Source: Cyanobium sp. (GTDB taxonomy: Bacteria > Cyanobacteriota > Cyanobacteriia > PCC-6307 > Cyanobiaceae). From it: a stretch of DNA of 50,185 bases. The stretch covers positions 1 through 50,185 of the forward strand of contig BJHE01000004.1 in assembly GCA_014191755.1 (NCBI GenBank). The letters are read 5' to 3'. The translations under genes were made by a program, and so were the position numbers. Under the pieces are notes generated by a model. The model saw only the letters and a list, made by a program, of their open reading frames with translations, was not told the DNA's origin and made no database searches. This document shows, one piece after another, positions 1-8,502 of the stretch. Position 1 is the stretch's first letter; every line of letters begins with the position of its first letter.

Positions 1-1634
1 TCGCCGCCGGCCAGTTCGGCCAGTTCGGCCTGGCGCTGCTGAGTGTCCCGCAGGTGGGACACTCGGGTGTGGGTGAGGCCAGCCTCCACCACCTTGCTGA
101 CCCGGAAGTGGTGGTCGGCGGCGGCGGCCACCAGGGGCTGGTGGGTGATGCAGAAAACTTGGCGGCTGGCGGCCAGACGTTTGAGCAGGGCCGCCATGGC
201 GCCACTCACCCTGCCGCTGACACCGGTGTCGATCTCATCGAAGAGCAAGGTGACATGGGGATCGGCGGCGGCCAGGCAGGTTTTCAGGGCCAAGAGAAAG
301 CGGCTCATCTCACCTCCGGAGGCCACCTCCGCCAGGGGTGCCAGAGGTTGGCCGGGGTTGGCCGTGAACAGGAATCGCACCACATCAGCTCCCTCCTCAC
401 CGGCATCGGCGGGCTCGATCGCCACGGCGAAGCGCACCTGGGCCAGGCCCATCGGCCGCAGCGCCTCCATCAGCTGGCCTTCAAGGCCGCGTGCGGCCCG
501 GGTGCGCGCAGCGCTCAGGGCGGCATTGGCCCCATCCCGGCGGCGGCGGGCGTTGACCTCGGCCTGCTCAAGGGCGGCGAGGGAAGCCTCGAAACCGCCG
601 GGGGCCAGCTGCTCCCGCAGGCGATCGCGCAGGGCGATCAACTCGGGAAGCTCAAGGCTTTGGCGACGCTCCAGAGCTTTGAGCTGGGCGATGCGCTCCT
701 GCAGTTCCGCCAGGAAAGCCGGATCGCTCTCGAGGGAAGCGCCGTAGCGGTCGAGATCACGGGCCAGATCCTGCAGGGAGGCCAGGCCATCGGTGCAGGC
801 CCCGGCCAGATCGGCCACGGAAGGATCGAGTCCGGCCATCTGCTGCAGTTCCTGTTCGCAGGCCGCCAGGTGATCCAGCACCGAAGGCGCCCCCTCCGCT
901 CCTTCCACCAGCCGGCCGAGCAGGGCCATCACCCCCTCCTGCAGCCGCACTCCGTGGGCCAGACGGTCCTGGTCGATCTGAAGGCGTTGCCGCTCCTGGG
1001 GGTCCTCCAGGGCCGCCGCCTCCAGATCCTCCAGCAGCTGCTCCTGGCGCTGACGTTCCTGCTCAAGGCTGGCCTGGTCGGCACGGGCGGCGGCCAGGGC
1101 GGCGGTGGCCTCCCGCCAGGCTCGCCAGGCCACCGCCGCGACCTCCAGCAGCGGCACCTGATCGGCCCCGGCGAAGCGGTCGAGCCAGCGGCGCTGCTGG
1201 CCGGGCCGGGCCAGCTGCTGGGTCTGACCCTGCACGGTGAGATCCAGCAGCAGGGGGCGGAGCTCCAGCACCTGGCTCCGTCCGATTGCCACGCCATTGA
1301 GCCGGTGGCGACTGATCGGCCGTCCCTCCTGCAGGCGCCAGTCGCGGCTGAGCAGCAGCTCGTCCTCCTCGGCCTCCAGCTCCTGCTGCTCCAGCCAGGC
1401 CTGCACCGGTGGCGTAAGCGCGAAACTCGCCTCGATCCGGCCGCGCTCACTGCCACGACGCAGCAGCCGCGCCCCCTGGGCACCCTGGGCACCGCCCAGG
1501 AGGGCGTCGAGGGCGTCGAGCAGGATCGATTTGCCGGCGCCGGTCTCACCGGTGAGCACAGTGAAGCCTTCAGCAAAAGCCAGCTCCAGCCGCTCGATCA
1601 GGGCAATATTCTCGAGGCGCAGACCCGTAAGCAC
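1..1634 (-). CDS. recN: DNA repair ATPase RecN (3'-truncated by window edge)
   Basis: RecN is an SMC-like ATPase that acts at double-strand breaks during recombinational repair in the cytoplasm. The minus strand reads a continuous 544-codon frame. The N terminus has a Walker A motif GETGAGKS (residues 29-36), a long central coiled-coil region rich in Glu, Gln, Leu and Arg, and a C-terminal ABC signature and Walker B region (ASGGEMSRF, then LLFDEIDTGVSG, around residues 440-470), followed by the D-loop/H-loop stretch ending in CITHQP. The start is taken as GTG at 1634 because GGAGG lies 5 nt upstream and the protein then opens with the typical LTGLRLENIALIE. The gene leaves the window, so perhaps 15-25 C-terminal residues are missing compared with the usual length of about 560. 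It is divergent from the ABC1 kinase gene. Long open frames on the opposite strand are shadows. Confidence 0.95.
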   Translation of the reverse strand, partial: MLTGLRLENIALIERLELAFAEGFTVLTGETGAGKSILLDALDALLGGAQGAQGARLLRRGSERGRIEASFALTPPVQAWLEQQELEAEEDELLLSRDWRLQEGRPISRHRLNGVAIGRSQVLELRPLLLDLTVQGQTQQLARPGQQRRWLDRFAGADQVPLLEVAAVAWRAWREATAALAAARADQASLEQERQRQEQLLEDLEAAALEDPQERQRLQIDQDRLAHGVRLQEGVMALLGRLVEGAEGAPSVLDHLAACEQELQQMAGLDPSVADLAGACTDGLASLQDLARDLDRYGASLESDPAFLAELQERIAQLKALERRQSLELPELIALRDRLREQLAPGGFEASLAALEQAEVNARRRRDGANAALSAARTRAARGLEGQLMEALRPMGLAQVRFAVAIEPADAGEEGADVVRFLFTANPGQPLAPLAEVASGGEMSRFLLALKTCLAAADPHVTLLFDEIDTGVSGRVSGAMAALLKRLAASRQVFCITHQPLVAAAADHHFRVSKVVEAGLTHTRVSHLRDTQQRQAELAELAGG

Positions 1635-1816
1635 CCCGGCCTCCAGCGAGCGTGTGCATGCAATGCTCGACCGTAGCGGCAGCCAGCACGTAGGAACAGG
1701 CCCCCCTCCGGCCGCAGGAGGCACGCCCCGGAACCGGGCGGTGATCACCACAGCCCCGCCACCCCACCTCCGCCCGACAGAATCAAGACCCAACCGCGGC
1801 TCGGACGTCAGCCTCG

Positions 1817-3904
1817 ATGCCATCCTCTGCCGCCGCCAACATCGCCAACCCAGCCACAGCCAGCGACCCTCGTAGGGAGGAAGACTCCAGCGGGGGCGCC
1901 ACGGCCGCGGAACAGGCCCTGGCGGCGATGCGGGCCACTGTGTTCAGCGCCGACCCCATGGCCCCAGTACCGCCGATCGAGCCCATGATCCAGGCACCAA
2001 GCGACTCTGGCGCGCCGGTGAACGCCAGTCCAGGTGCAGACCGCAGCGAACTCAGCGATTTCATCGAAATCAGCGGCTTGCTGCGTTACGACCCGGCCGC
2101 CATCACCCGCATCTACGCCGGCCATCCCCAGCGCCTGTTTCGCCGCCTCTGGCAGACCCTGGTGCCGATAGCTTTGTACCTGATGGGTGTAGGCAGCGAC
2201 CGGTTGCTGGGGCGACTGCGGGGTGAACGGGTGCGGGAACGCTCCCGCGAGGCCGCCACGCTGGTGGCCTCCCTGGGACCCGCCTTCATCAAGGCCGGCC
2301 AGGCCCTCTCAACCCGGCCCGACATCATTCCGCCGGTGCTGCTCGAGGAGCTGGCCCAGCTCCAGGACCAGTTACCGGGCTTCGATTCCGGCCTGGCGAT
2401 GGCCTGCATCGAGGAGGACCTCGGGGCGCCTGTGGACACGATCTACGAACACCTGGAGCGCGAACCGATCTCGGCGGCCTCCCTGGGCCAGGTGCACCGG
2501 GGCGTGCTGAAAGGCGGCCAGAAGGTGGCCGTGAAGGTGCAGCGGCCGGGCCTGCGCGAGCAGATCACGCTCGATCTCTACATCGTGCGCAACATCGCCG
2601 CTTGGCTTAATCGCAACGTGGGTCTGATCCGCAGTGATCTGGTGGCGCTGATCGATGAACTGGGTCAGCGGGTGTTCGAGGAAATGGACTATCTCAATGA
2701 GGCGGCGAATGCGGAAAAATTCGCTCAGCTTCACATCCACAATCCTCGCATCGCTGTGCCGCGCATTTTCCATGAAGCCACCAGCCGGCGCGTGCTCACG
2801 ATGGAGTGGATCGATGGGGTGAAACTCACGAACCTCGATGCCGTGCGAGGCATTGGTGTGGACCCCGACGACATGGTGGAAGTGGGGGTGAGCTGCAGCC
2901 TGCAGCAGCTACTGGAACACGGGTTCTTCCACGCCGATCCCCACCCTGGCAATTTGCTCGCCCTGCCTGACGGTCGATTGGCCTATCTCGATTTCGGCAT
3001 GATGAGCACGGTGAGCCGTGAATCACGCACCGGCCTAATTCAAGCAGTTGTTCACCTTGTGAACCGCAATTTTGGAGCACTATCCAAGGATTTCGTGGCC
3101 CTCGGTTTCCTCGGTGAGGAGGTGAATCTAGAGCCGATCGTTCCCGCTTTTGAAAGCGTGTTCGGCCAGGCCCTAGAGATGGGAGTGAGTCGGATGGATT
3201 TCAAAGCAGTAACTGACGATCTCTCCGGCGTGATGTATCGCTTCCCCTTCCAAGTTCCCCCCTATTACGCCCTGATTATCCGCTCTTTGATCACCCTGGA
3301 GGGCATCGCCCTGAGCGTGGATCCCGACTTCAAGATTCTCGGCGCCGCCTATCCCTACTTCGCCCGCCGCCTGATGGAGGATCCCGATCCCCAGCTGCGC
3401 CGCAGCCTGCGGGAAATGCTCTACGACGGCGACGAGTTCCGCTGGCAGCGACTCGAAAGCTTGGTCAACAGTGCCTCCCTGCAGGCCCAACTGGACCTGG
3501 AAGGGCTGCTGGATCAGGTGATCGAATTCCTGTTCTCTCCCAACGGCGGCCTGCTGCGCCGCCAATTAGTGGAGGCGGCCGTGCAGCGGGTGGACGCGCT
3601 GGCCTGGCGTACCACCCTGCGGCTGGGTCGCCGACTGCCCCCCAACCTGCTGCCGCCCGGCCTGCGCCAGCGTCTGCCGGAAGCTGACCGCAGGGGTGAA
3701 CCATTGCTCGACCTCGAACCCCTGCGGCAACTGGCGGCAATCCTGCAGGATCTGCCCGGCTTTGAACCCCAGCTCCTGTTGAAGCGCCTGCCCCGAGTGC
3801 TCAGCGAACCCGACCTGAGGCAGATGGGTTTCGAAATGGCCCGGGGTCTGGCCGAGCGGGGGGTGGTGCGGCTGCTGCGCGATGTTCTGGTAAGCCCCGC
3901 CTGA
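1817..3904 (+). CDS. ABC1/UbiB-family (AarF) atypical protein kinase
   Basis: A 695-residue member of the ABC1/ADCK/UbiB family. These atypical kinases have roles in quinone and isoprenoid lipid metabolism, and cyanobacteria and plastids carry many paralogues. Family motifs are visible: KAGQ followed by ALSTRPD near residue 160, ASLGQVH near 220, the lysine strand VAVKVQRPG near 238, the catalytic-loop-like FHADPHPGNLL near 370 and the metal-binding LDFGMMS near 393. The C-terminal 200 residues are a helical extension. The first roughly 75 residues are Ala/Pro/Ser-rich and not like the family; the conserved part begins around ELSDFIEISGLLRYDP, so translation may really begin at an internal ATG such as 1929, 1960 or 1984. 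The specific substrate cannot be read from sequence. The gene lies 182 bp from divergent recN. Confidence 0.9.
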   Translation: MPSSAAANIANPATASDPRREEDSSGGATAAEQALAAMRATVFSADPMAPVPPIEPMIQAPSDSGAPVNASPGADRSELSDFIEISGLLRYDPAAITRIYAGHPQRLFRRLWQTLVPIALYLMGVGSDRLLGRLRGERVRERSREAATLVASLGPAFIKAGQALSTRPDIIPPVLLEELAQLQDQLPGFDSGLAMACIEEDLGAPVDTIYEHLEREPISAASLGQVHRGVLKGGQKVAVKVQRPGLREQITLDLYIVRNIAAWLNRNVGLIRSDLVALIDELGQRVFEEMDYLNEAANAEKFAQLHIHNPRIAVPRIFHEATSRRVLTMEWIDGVKLTNLDAVRGIGVDPDDMVEVGVSCSLQQLLEHGFFHADPHPGNLLALPDGRLAYLDFGMMSTVSRESRTGLIQAVVHLVNRNFGALSKDFVALGFLGEEVNLEPIVPAFESVFGQALEMGVSRMDFKAVTDDLSGVMYRFPFQVPPYYALIIRSLITLEGIALSVDPDFKILGAAYPYFARRLMEDPDPQLRRSLREMLYDGDEFRWQRLESLVNSASLQAQLDLEGLLDQVIEFLFSPNGGLLRRQLVEAAVQRVDALAWRTTLRLGRRLPPNLLPPGLRQRLPEADRRGEPLLDLEPLRQLAAILQDLPGFEPQLLLKRLPRVLSEPDLRQMGFEMARGLAERGVVRLLRDVLVSPA

Positions 3905-3947
3905 GCGGCGGCAGGCGCAATGGCGGCACCTAGATTCCTGCCCAGAA

Positions 3948-4628
3948 GTGATGCGATCTTTGGCCAGCCTTCCGACCGGTTTTCAGCAGGGCTTTCCACA
4001 GAGCCATCGCTCGCCTGACGCCGGGGCTTCCGCAGCAGCGAAACGCTTGAACCCGCACCGGCGAAACCGCCGCCGACTGCTCGGCGCCCTGCTGGGAGTC
4101 GGGTTGCTGTGCTCAACCCCGGCCGCGCTGGCAGCAGAGAACATCGTGCTGGTGAGTGGAGCCTTCCGCCGCTCCATCCCCGTGGCCGATATGGAACTCT
4201 TGGCCAAGAAAGGCCAGGCTCAGGGCCTCCTGGCCGACCTGCTCAGGTTCAGCAACCAGAACCCGGTGGAAGTGGGAAAACTGCTCAACCAATCCATCCC
4301 CTTGCCCCTGGTGCTGGTGAGCCGACTGCTCAACACCCGCATCGGGGAGGCACTGCTGGATCGCCTCGCCAACATCGTTTATCCGCTCAAAACCCCCGGG
4401 GCTGGCGTGCCGGCGCTGCGCTCGGCCCTGGTGATCGGGATCGCAGAAGGCGACGGCAACCTTTCGCCCGTGTCCTTCCTGAGGGCTTATCCCAACCGTG
4501 AAATGGAGGTGAACCTGCCGGCCCTGCTGGCCCTGTTGCAAAAGGCCAATTCGATTTCCGACCTGGTGCGCTTCTTCTCAGAATCGCCGCTCGATGGTTT
4601 GCAGGACAAGGACTCAGGCAGCCGCTGA
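3948..4628 (+). CDS. DUF1400-domain exported protein without the hydrolase domain
   Basis: A 226-residue protein. After a basic N terminus (RRNRRRLLG) comes a hydrophobic stretch ending in TPAALAAEN, which looks like a signal peptide cleaved near residue 64. The mature part resembles the cyanobacterial DUF1400 module: a beta strand (IVLVSGAFRRSIPVADMELLAKKG), then helices typical of that family. In many cyanobacteria DUF1400 is the N-terminal part of a larger alpha/beta-hydrolase; here the gene stops after the DUF1400 part and the following DNA does not continue the frame. The start is GTG 3948 or ATG 3951, which are adjacent; an even later start is possible because the presumed signal peptide begins about 30 residues in. 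The function is unknown, and the assignment rests on recalled family features. Confidence 0.7.
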   Translation: MMRSLASLPTGFQQGFPQSHRSPDAGASAAAKRLNPHRRNRRRLLGALLGVGLLCSTPAALAAENIVLVSGAFRRSIPVADMELLAKKGQAQGLLADLLRFSNQNPVEVGKLLNQSIPLPLVLVSRLLNTRIGEALLDRLANIVYPLKTPGAGVPALRSALVIGIAEGDGNLSPVSFLRAYPNREMEVNLPALLALLQKANSISDLVRFFSESPLDGLQDKDSGSR

Positions 4629-4763
4629 ACGCCGACCGATCGGAACTGGATGCAACAGGCGCCGAGTCGAGCGGAGCAGTTCGGGCAGACCTGGGGAAAA
4701 GGCTGTTGAGAACCGTGTGGAGAACCGAGAGGTAGATTTCCTCTCTGCTTCTCTGGTGCATCC
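4629..4763. promoter_or_regulatory. DUF1400-thrC spacer with small hairpin
   Basis: This 135-bp spacer holds a perfect 6-bp inverted repeat, GAGAGG / CCTCTC (4727-4732 and 4740-4745, 7-nt loop), ending 18 nt before the thrC start codon. It also holds one DnaA-box-like site (TTCTCCACA read on the minus strand, 4716-4724). The hairpin could be a weak terminator or a leader structure; there is no T-run behind it. No reading frame here looks like a gene. Confidence 0.3.
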
Positions 4764-5876
4764 GTGGCCCTGCTCCAAGCTCTGCGGCGGCTGGGGCAGG
4801 TAGCCCCGGTCGCCACCCTGCAGGACTGGCCCGGCCTGATCGAGGCCTATCGCCGCTGGCTGCCGGTAAGCGCGGCCACACCGGTGATCACCCTGCGGGA
4901 AGGCGCCACCCCCCTGATCCCGGCGCCGGTGATCAGCGAACGGGTCGGCAGGGGCGTGAAGGTGTTCCTCAAATACGACGGGCTCAACCCCACCGGCTCC
5001 TTCAAGGACCGGGGTATGACCATGGCCATCTCCAAGGCCAAGGAGGCCGGCTCGGAGGCGGTGATCTGCGCCAGCACCGGCAACACCTCCGCCGCCGCGG
5101 CCGCCTATGCCCGCCGCGGCGGCATGCGGGCCTTCGTGCTGATCCCCGATGGCTACGTGGCCCAGGGAAAGCTGGCCCAGGCCCTGCTCTATGGCGCCGA
5201 GGTGCTGGCGGTGAAGGGCAACTTCGACCGGGCCCTGGCGATCGTTCGGGAGGTGGCCGACACCTACCCGGTCACCCTGGTGAATTCCCTCAACCCCTAC
5301 CGGCTGCAGGGCCAGAAAACGGCGGCGTTCGAAGTGGTCGACGCCCTCGGCGACGCCCCCGACTGGCTTTGCATCCCGGTGGGCAACGCCGGCAACATCA
5401 GCGCCTACTGGATGGGCTTCAACGAATACCGGGAGGCCGGCCATAGCCGCACCCTGCCGCGAATGATGGGCTTCCAGGCCGCCGGGGCCGCGCCGCTGGT
5501 GCTGGGTCACACGGTGGAGCAACCGGACACCATCGCCACAGCCATCCGGATCGGTAATCCGGTGAACAGAGAAAACGCCCTCAAGGCGAAGGCCGAAAGC
5601 AACGGTGACTTCATGGCGGTGACGGACGCCGAGATCATCGACGCCTACAAGTTTCTGGGTAGTGGTGAGGGAGTGTTCTGCGAGCCAGCCAGTGCCGCCT
5701 CCGTGGCGGGCCTGCTGAAGCGACGTGACGAAGTGCCGGCGGGAGCCACCGTGGTGTGCGTGCTCACCGGCAACGGCTTGAAGGACCCCACCACGGCGAT
5801 CGAACACAACGACTCCCACTTCCACACCGGCATCGATCCGGACCTGGCGACCGTGGCCCGGGTGATGGGGTTCTGA
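4764..5876 (+). CDS. thrC: threonine synthase
   Basis: Threonine synthase converts O-phosphohomoserine to threonine and phosphate with pyridoxal phosphate, the last step of threonine synthesis in the cytosol. The 370-residue protein is of the short bacterial class. The PLP-lysine motif NPTGSFKDRGM places the Schiff-base lysine near residue 81; CASTGNTSAA and PVGNAGN are the phosphate and substrate loops, and the C-terminal half has the expected GEGVFCEPASAASVAG. The start is GTG 4764; no good upstream alternative in this frame is preceded by a Shine-Dalgarno sequence, and the family usually begins 15-25 residues before WPGLIEAYR, which fits. The next gene downstream is dnaN, across the putative origin; thrC points towards that origin. 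Confidence 0.95.
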   Translation: MALLQALRRLGQVAPVATLQDWPGLIEAYRRWLPVSAATPVITLREGATPLIPAPVISERVGRGVKVFLKYDGLNPTGSFKDRGMTMAISKAKEAGSEAVICASTGNTSAAAAAYARRGGMRAFVLIPDGYVAQGKLAQALLYGAEVLAVKGNFDRALAIVREVADTYPVTLVNSLNPYRLQGQKTAAFEVVDALGDAPDWLCIPVGNAGNISAYWMGFNEYREAGHSRTLPRMMGFQAAGAAPLVLGHTVEQPDTIATAIRIGNPVNRENALKAKAESNGDFMAVTDAEIIDAYKFLGSGEGVFCEPASAASVAGLLKRRDEVPAGATVVCVLTGNGLKDPTTAIEHNDSHFHTGIDPDLATVARVMGF

Positions 5877-6272
5877 GCCGCCAGCCAATCCGAAAGGCGG
5901 ACCAGGAAAAGCAGGCGCAAGGTTGGGATTAGCTGAGGAAAAACGGGGGCTGGAACCGGCCGATCGCCGCCATCACCTTTCCCCAGGCCGGGGAAATGGT
6001 GGAAAACGACCCAATTTCACCAACTGGGGAACCACCCTCCCCAGGCTATTTCCGTGGAAAACGCCGATAGGCACAGGGATAGCCATCGATTTCCCCCGTT
6101 TCCACCGCCTCTACGACGACGATTGGATTGTTCTTTTTATTCAATCCATTTAATGACCGTTGCGGGATTTCTGGCAGGGCGGAAGCTCCAGCCGGAGTTC
6201 GCCCGTTGCGCTTTGACCCACCGTGTGAAACCGTGGGCCGACAACGGTTCCTCCGCTTCCGCCCTGGCCCCC
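5877..6272. other. oriC: putative chromosomal replication origin (oriC) upstream of dnaN
   Basis: This 396-bp stretch has no convincing gene. It contains three sites close to the cyanobacterial DnaA box TTTTCCACA: TTTTCCACC (minus strand, 5998-6006), TTTTCCACG (minus strand, 6053-6061) and GTTTCCACC (plus strand, 6098-6106). Immediately after comes an AT-rich block (6121-6155, roughly three quarters A+T in a GC-rich genome) built around a perfect 7-bp inverted repeat TGGATTG / CAATCCA (6124-6130, 6142-6148), a reasonable unwinding element. In Synechococcus elongatus the origin lies beside dnaN rather than dnaA, and picocyanobacterial genomes are numbered from dnaN. The call is inference from sites plus position; the box count is low and replication activity cannot be seen. 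The same block may contain the dnaN promoter. Confidence 0.6.
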
Positions 6273-7433
6273 ATGAAGCTGGTCTGTTCCCAGGCTGAAC
6301 TCAGCTCCAGCCTTCAGCTCATCAGCCGGGCCGTGGCAGCACGGCCCACCCACCCGGTGCTGGCCAACGTGCTGCTGACCGCCGATGCCGCCACCGGCCG
6401 CCTGAGCCTCACCGGCTTCGACCTCAGCCTCGGCATCCAGACCAGCCTGCCCGCCGCAGTGGAAAGCAGTGGCGCGATCACGCTGCCGGCCCGCCTGTTC
6501 GGCGAAATCGTGAGCCGCCTATCCGCCGACAGCCCCCTCACCTTGAGCTGCACCGAGGGCGAGGAGCAGGTGGAGCTCACCAGCCTTTCCGGCTCTTACC
6601 GCATGCGCGGCATGCCCGCCGAGGATTTCCCCGATCTCCCCCTGGCCCAGAGCGGCACGCCGATCCGCCTGAATGCCGAATCCCTGGTGAAGGGGCTACG
6701 CGCCACCTTGTTTGCCAGTTCTTCTGACGAGGCCAAGCAGTTGCTCACCGGCGTGCACCTGCGGCTGGCGGAACACAGCCTGGAGTGCGCCGCCACCGAT
6801 GGCCATCGCTTGGCCGTGCAGCGCCTTGAGGATGCCGTCGCCCCGGGCAGCGAAGCGCCGCTCTCCGAGGGGGGGGAGCCCTTCGCAGTCACGGTGCCTT
6901 CCCGTTCCCTGCGGGAACTGGAGCGCCTCCTGTCCGGCCGCCCCTCCGATGAGCCCCTGAGCCTGTTCAGTGAGCGGGGGCAGGTGGTGGTGCTCTGGGC
7001 CGATCAGGTGCTCACCAGCCGCAGCCTCGATGGCACCTATCCCAACTATCGCCAGCTGTTGCCGGAAACCTTCAGCCGTTCCCTCCGGGTGGATCGGCGC
7101 GCCTTCACCGCCTCTCTTGAACGGGTGGCCGTGCTGGCGGACCAGCACAACAACGTGGTGAAGATCAGCAGTGATCCGTTGGCGGGCCAGGTGCAGATCC
7201 GCGCCGATGCCCAGGATGTGGGCAGCGGTTCGGAGGCCGTGGCCGCCACGATCGAGGGCGATCCCATCGAGATCGCCTTCAACGTGCGCTACCTCCTCGA
7301 TGGCCTCAAGGCGATCGGATCCGAGCAGGTGGTGCTCCAGTGCAACGGCCCCACCACCCCGGCGGTGCTGGTTCCGGTGGGGGAAGATGGTGCCTTCACC
7401 TATCTGGTGATGCCGGTTCAGATCCGCAGCTGA
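6273..7433 (+). CDS. dnaN: DNA polymerase III sliding clamp (beta subunit)
   Basis: The beta clamp is a ring-shaped dimer that tethers DNA polymerase III to DNA. This 386-residue protein has the three-fold repeated clamp architecture and the expected length. The N terminus MKLVCSQAELSSSL and the phrases AARPTHPVLANVLL, ATDGHRLAV and, at the end, the hydrophobic C-terminal YLVMPVQIRS are typical. The frame is open for another 73 codons upstream, but ATG 6273 is chosen because it gives the family N terminus exactly; the upstream open part lies in the putative origin. The next gene follows after 28 bp, suggesting cotranscription. Confidence 0.97.
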   Translation: MKLVCSQAELSSSLQLISRAVAARPTHPVLANVLLTADAATGRLSLTGFDLSLGIQTSLPAAVESSGAITLPARLFGEIVSRLSADSPLTLSCTEGEEQVELTSLSGSYRMRGMPAEDFPDLPLAQSGTPIRLNAESLVKGLRATLFASSSDEAKQLLTGVHLRLAEHSLECAATDGHRLAVQRLEDAVAPGSEAPLSEGGEPFAVTVPSRSLRELERLLSGRPSDEPLSLFSERGQVVVLWADQVLTSRSLDGTYPNYRQLLPETFSRSLRVDRRAFTASLERVAVLADQHNNVVKISSDPLAGQVQIRADAQDVGSGSEAVAATIEGDPIEIAFNVRYLLDGLKAIGSEQVVLQCNGPTTPAVLVPVGEDGAFTYLVMPVQIRS

Positions 7434-7461
7434 GTCGCCCCCAGATTTCCGATCCGAGCCC

Positions 7462-8415
7462 GTGGCCCTTCCCGAGCAGCTGCTGCTGAGCGATCTGCTC
7501 CGGTTGCGGGTCCGCTGTGACCAAGGCCTCGACCATGGGCCCGGGATGCTGGGGTGGATGCATCCCCCCGTCCACCGCCTGCTCGGTTGGGTCAGCCGGC
7601 CCTCCTCGTTCCGCTCCACCCGTCGCGTGTGGCGGCTCAATCAGCTCCGGGGGCTTTCCGAGGGCGAAGCCTTCGTGAAAGGCGAGGGCGCCGACACCGA
7701 GCCCGGTGTGCTGGAGCAGCTGCCCACCCTGATCGGCGCCACCCTGTTTGGGGCCGATCAGGCACCGCTCGGCACCGTGGCCGATGCTGCCGTGGAGTTG
7801 GGAAGCGGCCGGATCCTCCACTACCTAGTGGCCCGCAGCGATCCCCGGCTGCCGGGCAGCAGCCGCTGGCGCCTCAGCCCCGAGCGGATCGTGGATCAGC
7901 AGTCCGGCCAGGTGATCACGGCCCTGCAGAGCCTCGACGATCTCCCTTTGGCCCGCTCCAGCGTTCGCCAGGAGTTACTGCGACGCTCCAGGCGCTGGCG
8001 GGAGCAGGTGGGCGAGGAAACAAGCCGCCTGCGTGACCAGTTCCAGCAGGTGGGTGATCGGGTCGAGGGGCGGCTGGAGGGTTGGCTGGAGGAGCCTCCC
8101 TGGGAGGGCTTCCTGGATGAGCGGGATCCGGGGCGCCCCTCGGACGAGCGACCGATCCCAACCGACCCCACTCAGGCACCGGCCTGGGATCCCCTGGAGG
8201 ATTGGCAAGAGGAAGTACCAGAATCAGGCGAAGACCCAGCACCTGAGCCTTGGCAGGATCGTTGGTCCGATGACTCACCGCTGGATGAGGATCTCAGCGA
8301 AGGGTCGGATCAGACCCTGGAGGCCCGCTCGCGGCGGCCATCGGCCCGCAGGGCCCCCGAGCGGTCCGGCTCCGATCGCTACCGCGGCCGTCCCTACGAC
8401 GATCCCTGGGTCTAG
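7462..8415 (+). CDS. PRC-barrel-like protein encoded next to dnaN
   Basis: A 317-residue protein of unknown function. Residues from about 10 to 155 carry two related segments (SDLLRLRVRCDQG and LIGATLFGADQAPLGTVADAAVELGSG) that resemble PRC-barrel modules, small beta barrels in photosynthetic reaction-centre H subunits and in RNA-processing proteins. The C-terminal half is charged: an Arg/Glu-rich coiled-coil-like segment around 175-215, then an acidic Pro/Asp/Glu-rich tail and a basic Arg-rich end, likely disordered. GTG 7462 is used as start, giving MALPEQLLLSDLL. It is conserved in position between dnaN and purL in picocyanobacteria as far as I recall. No catalytic motif is seen. Confidence 0.75.
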   Translation: MALPEQLLLSDLLRLRVRCDQGLDHGPGMLGWMHPPVHRLLGWVSRPSSFRSTRRVWRLNQLRGLSEGEAFVKGEGADTEPGVLEQLPTLIGATLFGADQAPLGTVADAAVELGSGRILHYLVARSDPRLPGSSRWRLSPERIVDQQSGQVITALQSLDDLPLARSSVRQELLRRSRRWREQVGEETSRLRDQFQQVGDRVEGRLEGWLEEPPWEGFLDERDPGRPSDERPIPTDPTQAPAWDPLEDWQEEVPESGEDPAPEPWQDRWSDDSPLDEDLSEGSDQTLEARSRRPSARRAPERSGSDRYRGRPYDDPWV

Positions 8416-8438
8416 CCAGGTCTGGCGCCACTTCGGCC

Positions 8439-8479
8439 CCTGAACCCCAGGCCCTGAACCCCAGGTCCTGAACCCCAGA
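8439..8479. repeat. three tandem 14-bp units ahead of purL
   Basis: The 13-mer CCTGAACCCCAGG occurs three times with a 14-bp period (8439-8451, 8453-8465, 8467-8479), the last copy differing at its final base. Each unit can itself fold (CCTG / CAGG). The array lies in the 87-bp spacer between the PRC-barrel-like gene and purL and ends 23 bp before the purL ATG, so it would be in the purL leader or between cotranscribed genes. Confidence 0.85.
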
Positions 8480-8502
8480 GTCGGATACTGGAGCCATCCT
8501 GC

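Noticed and set aside
54..1676. 540-codon plus-strand open frame opposite recN
   Set aside because: Its translation is low-complexity (Gln, Gly, His, Leu-rich) with no domain, while the minus strand gives a full RecN. It is a shadow typical of GC-rich DNA.
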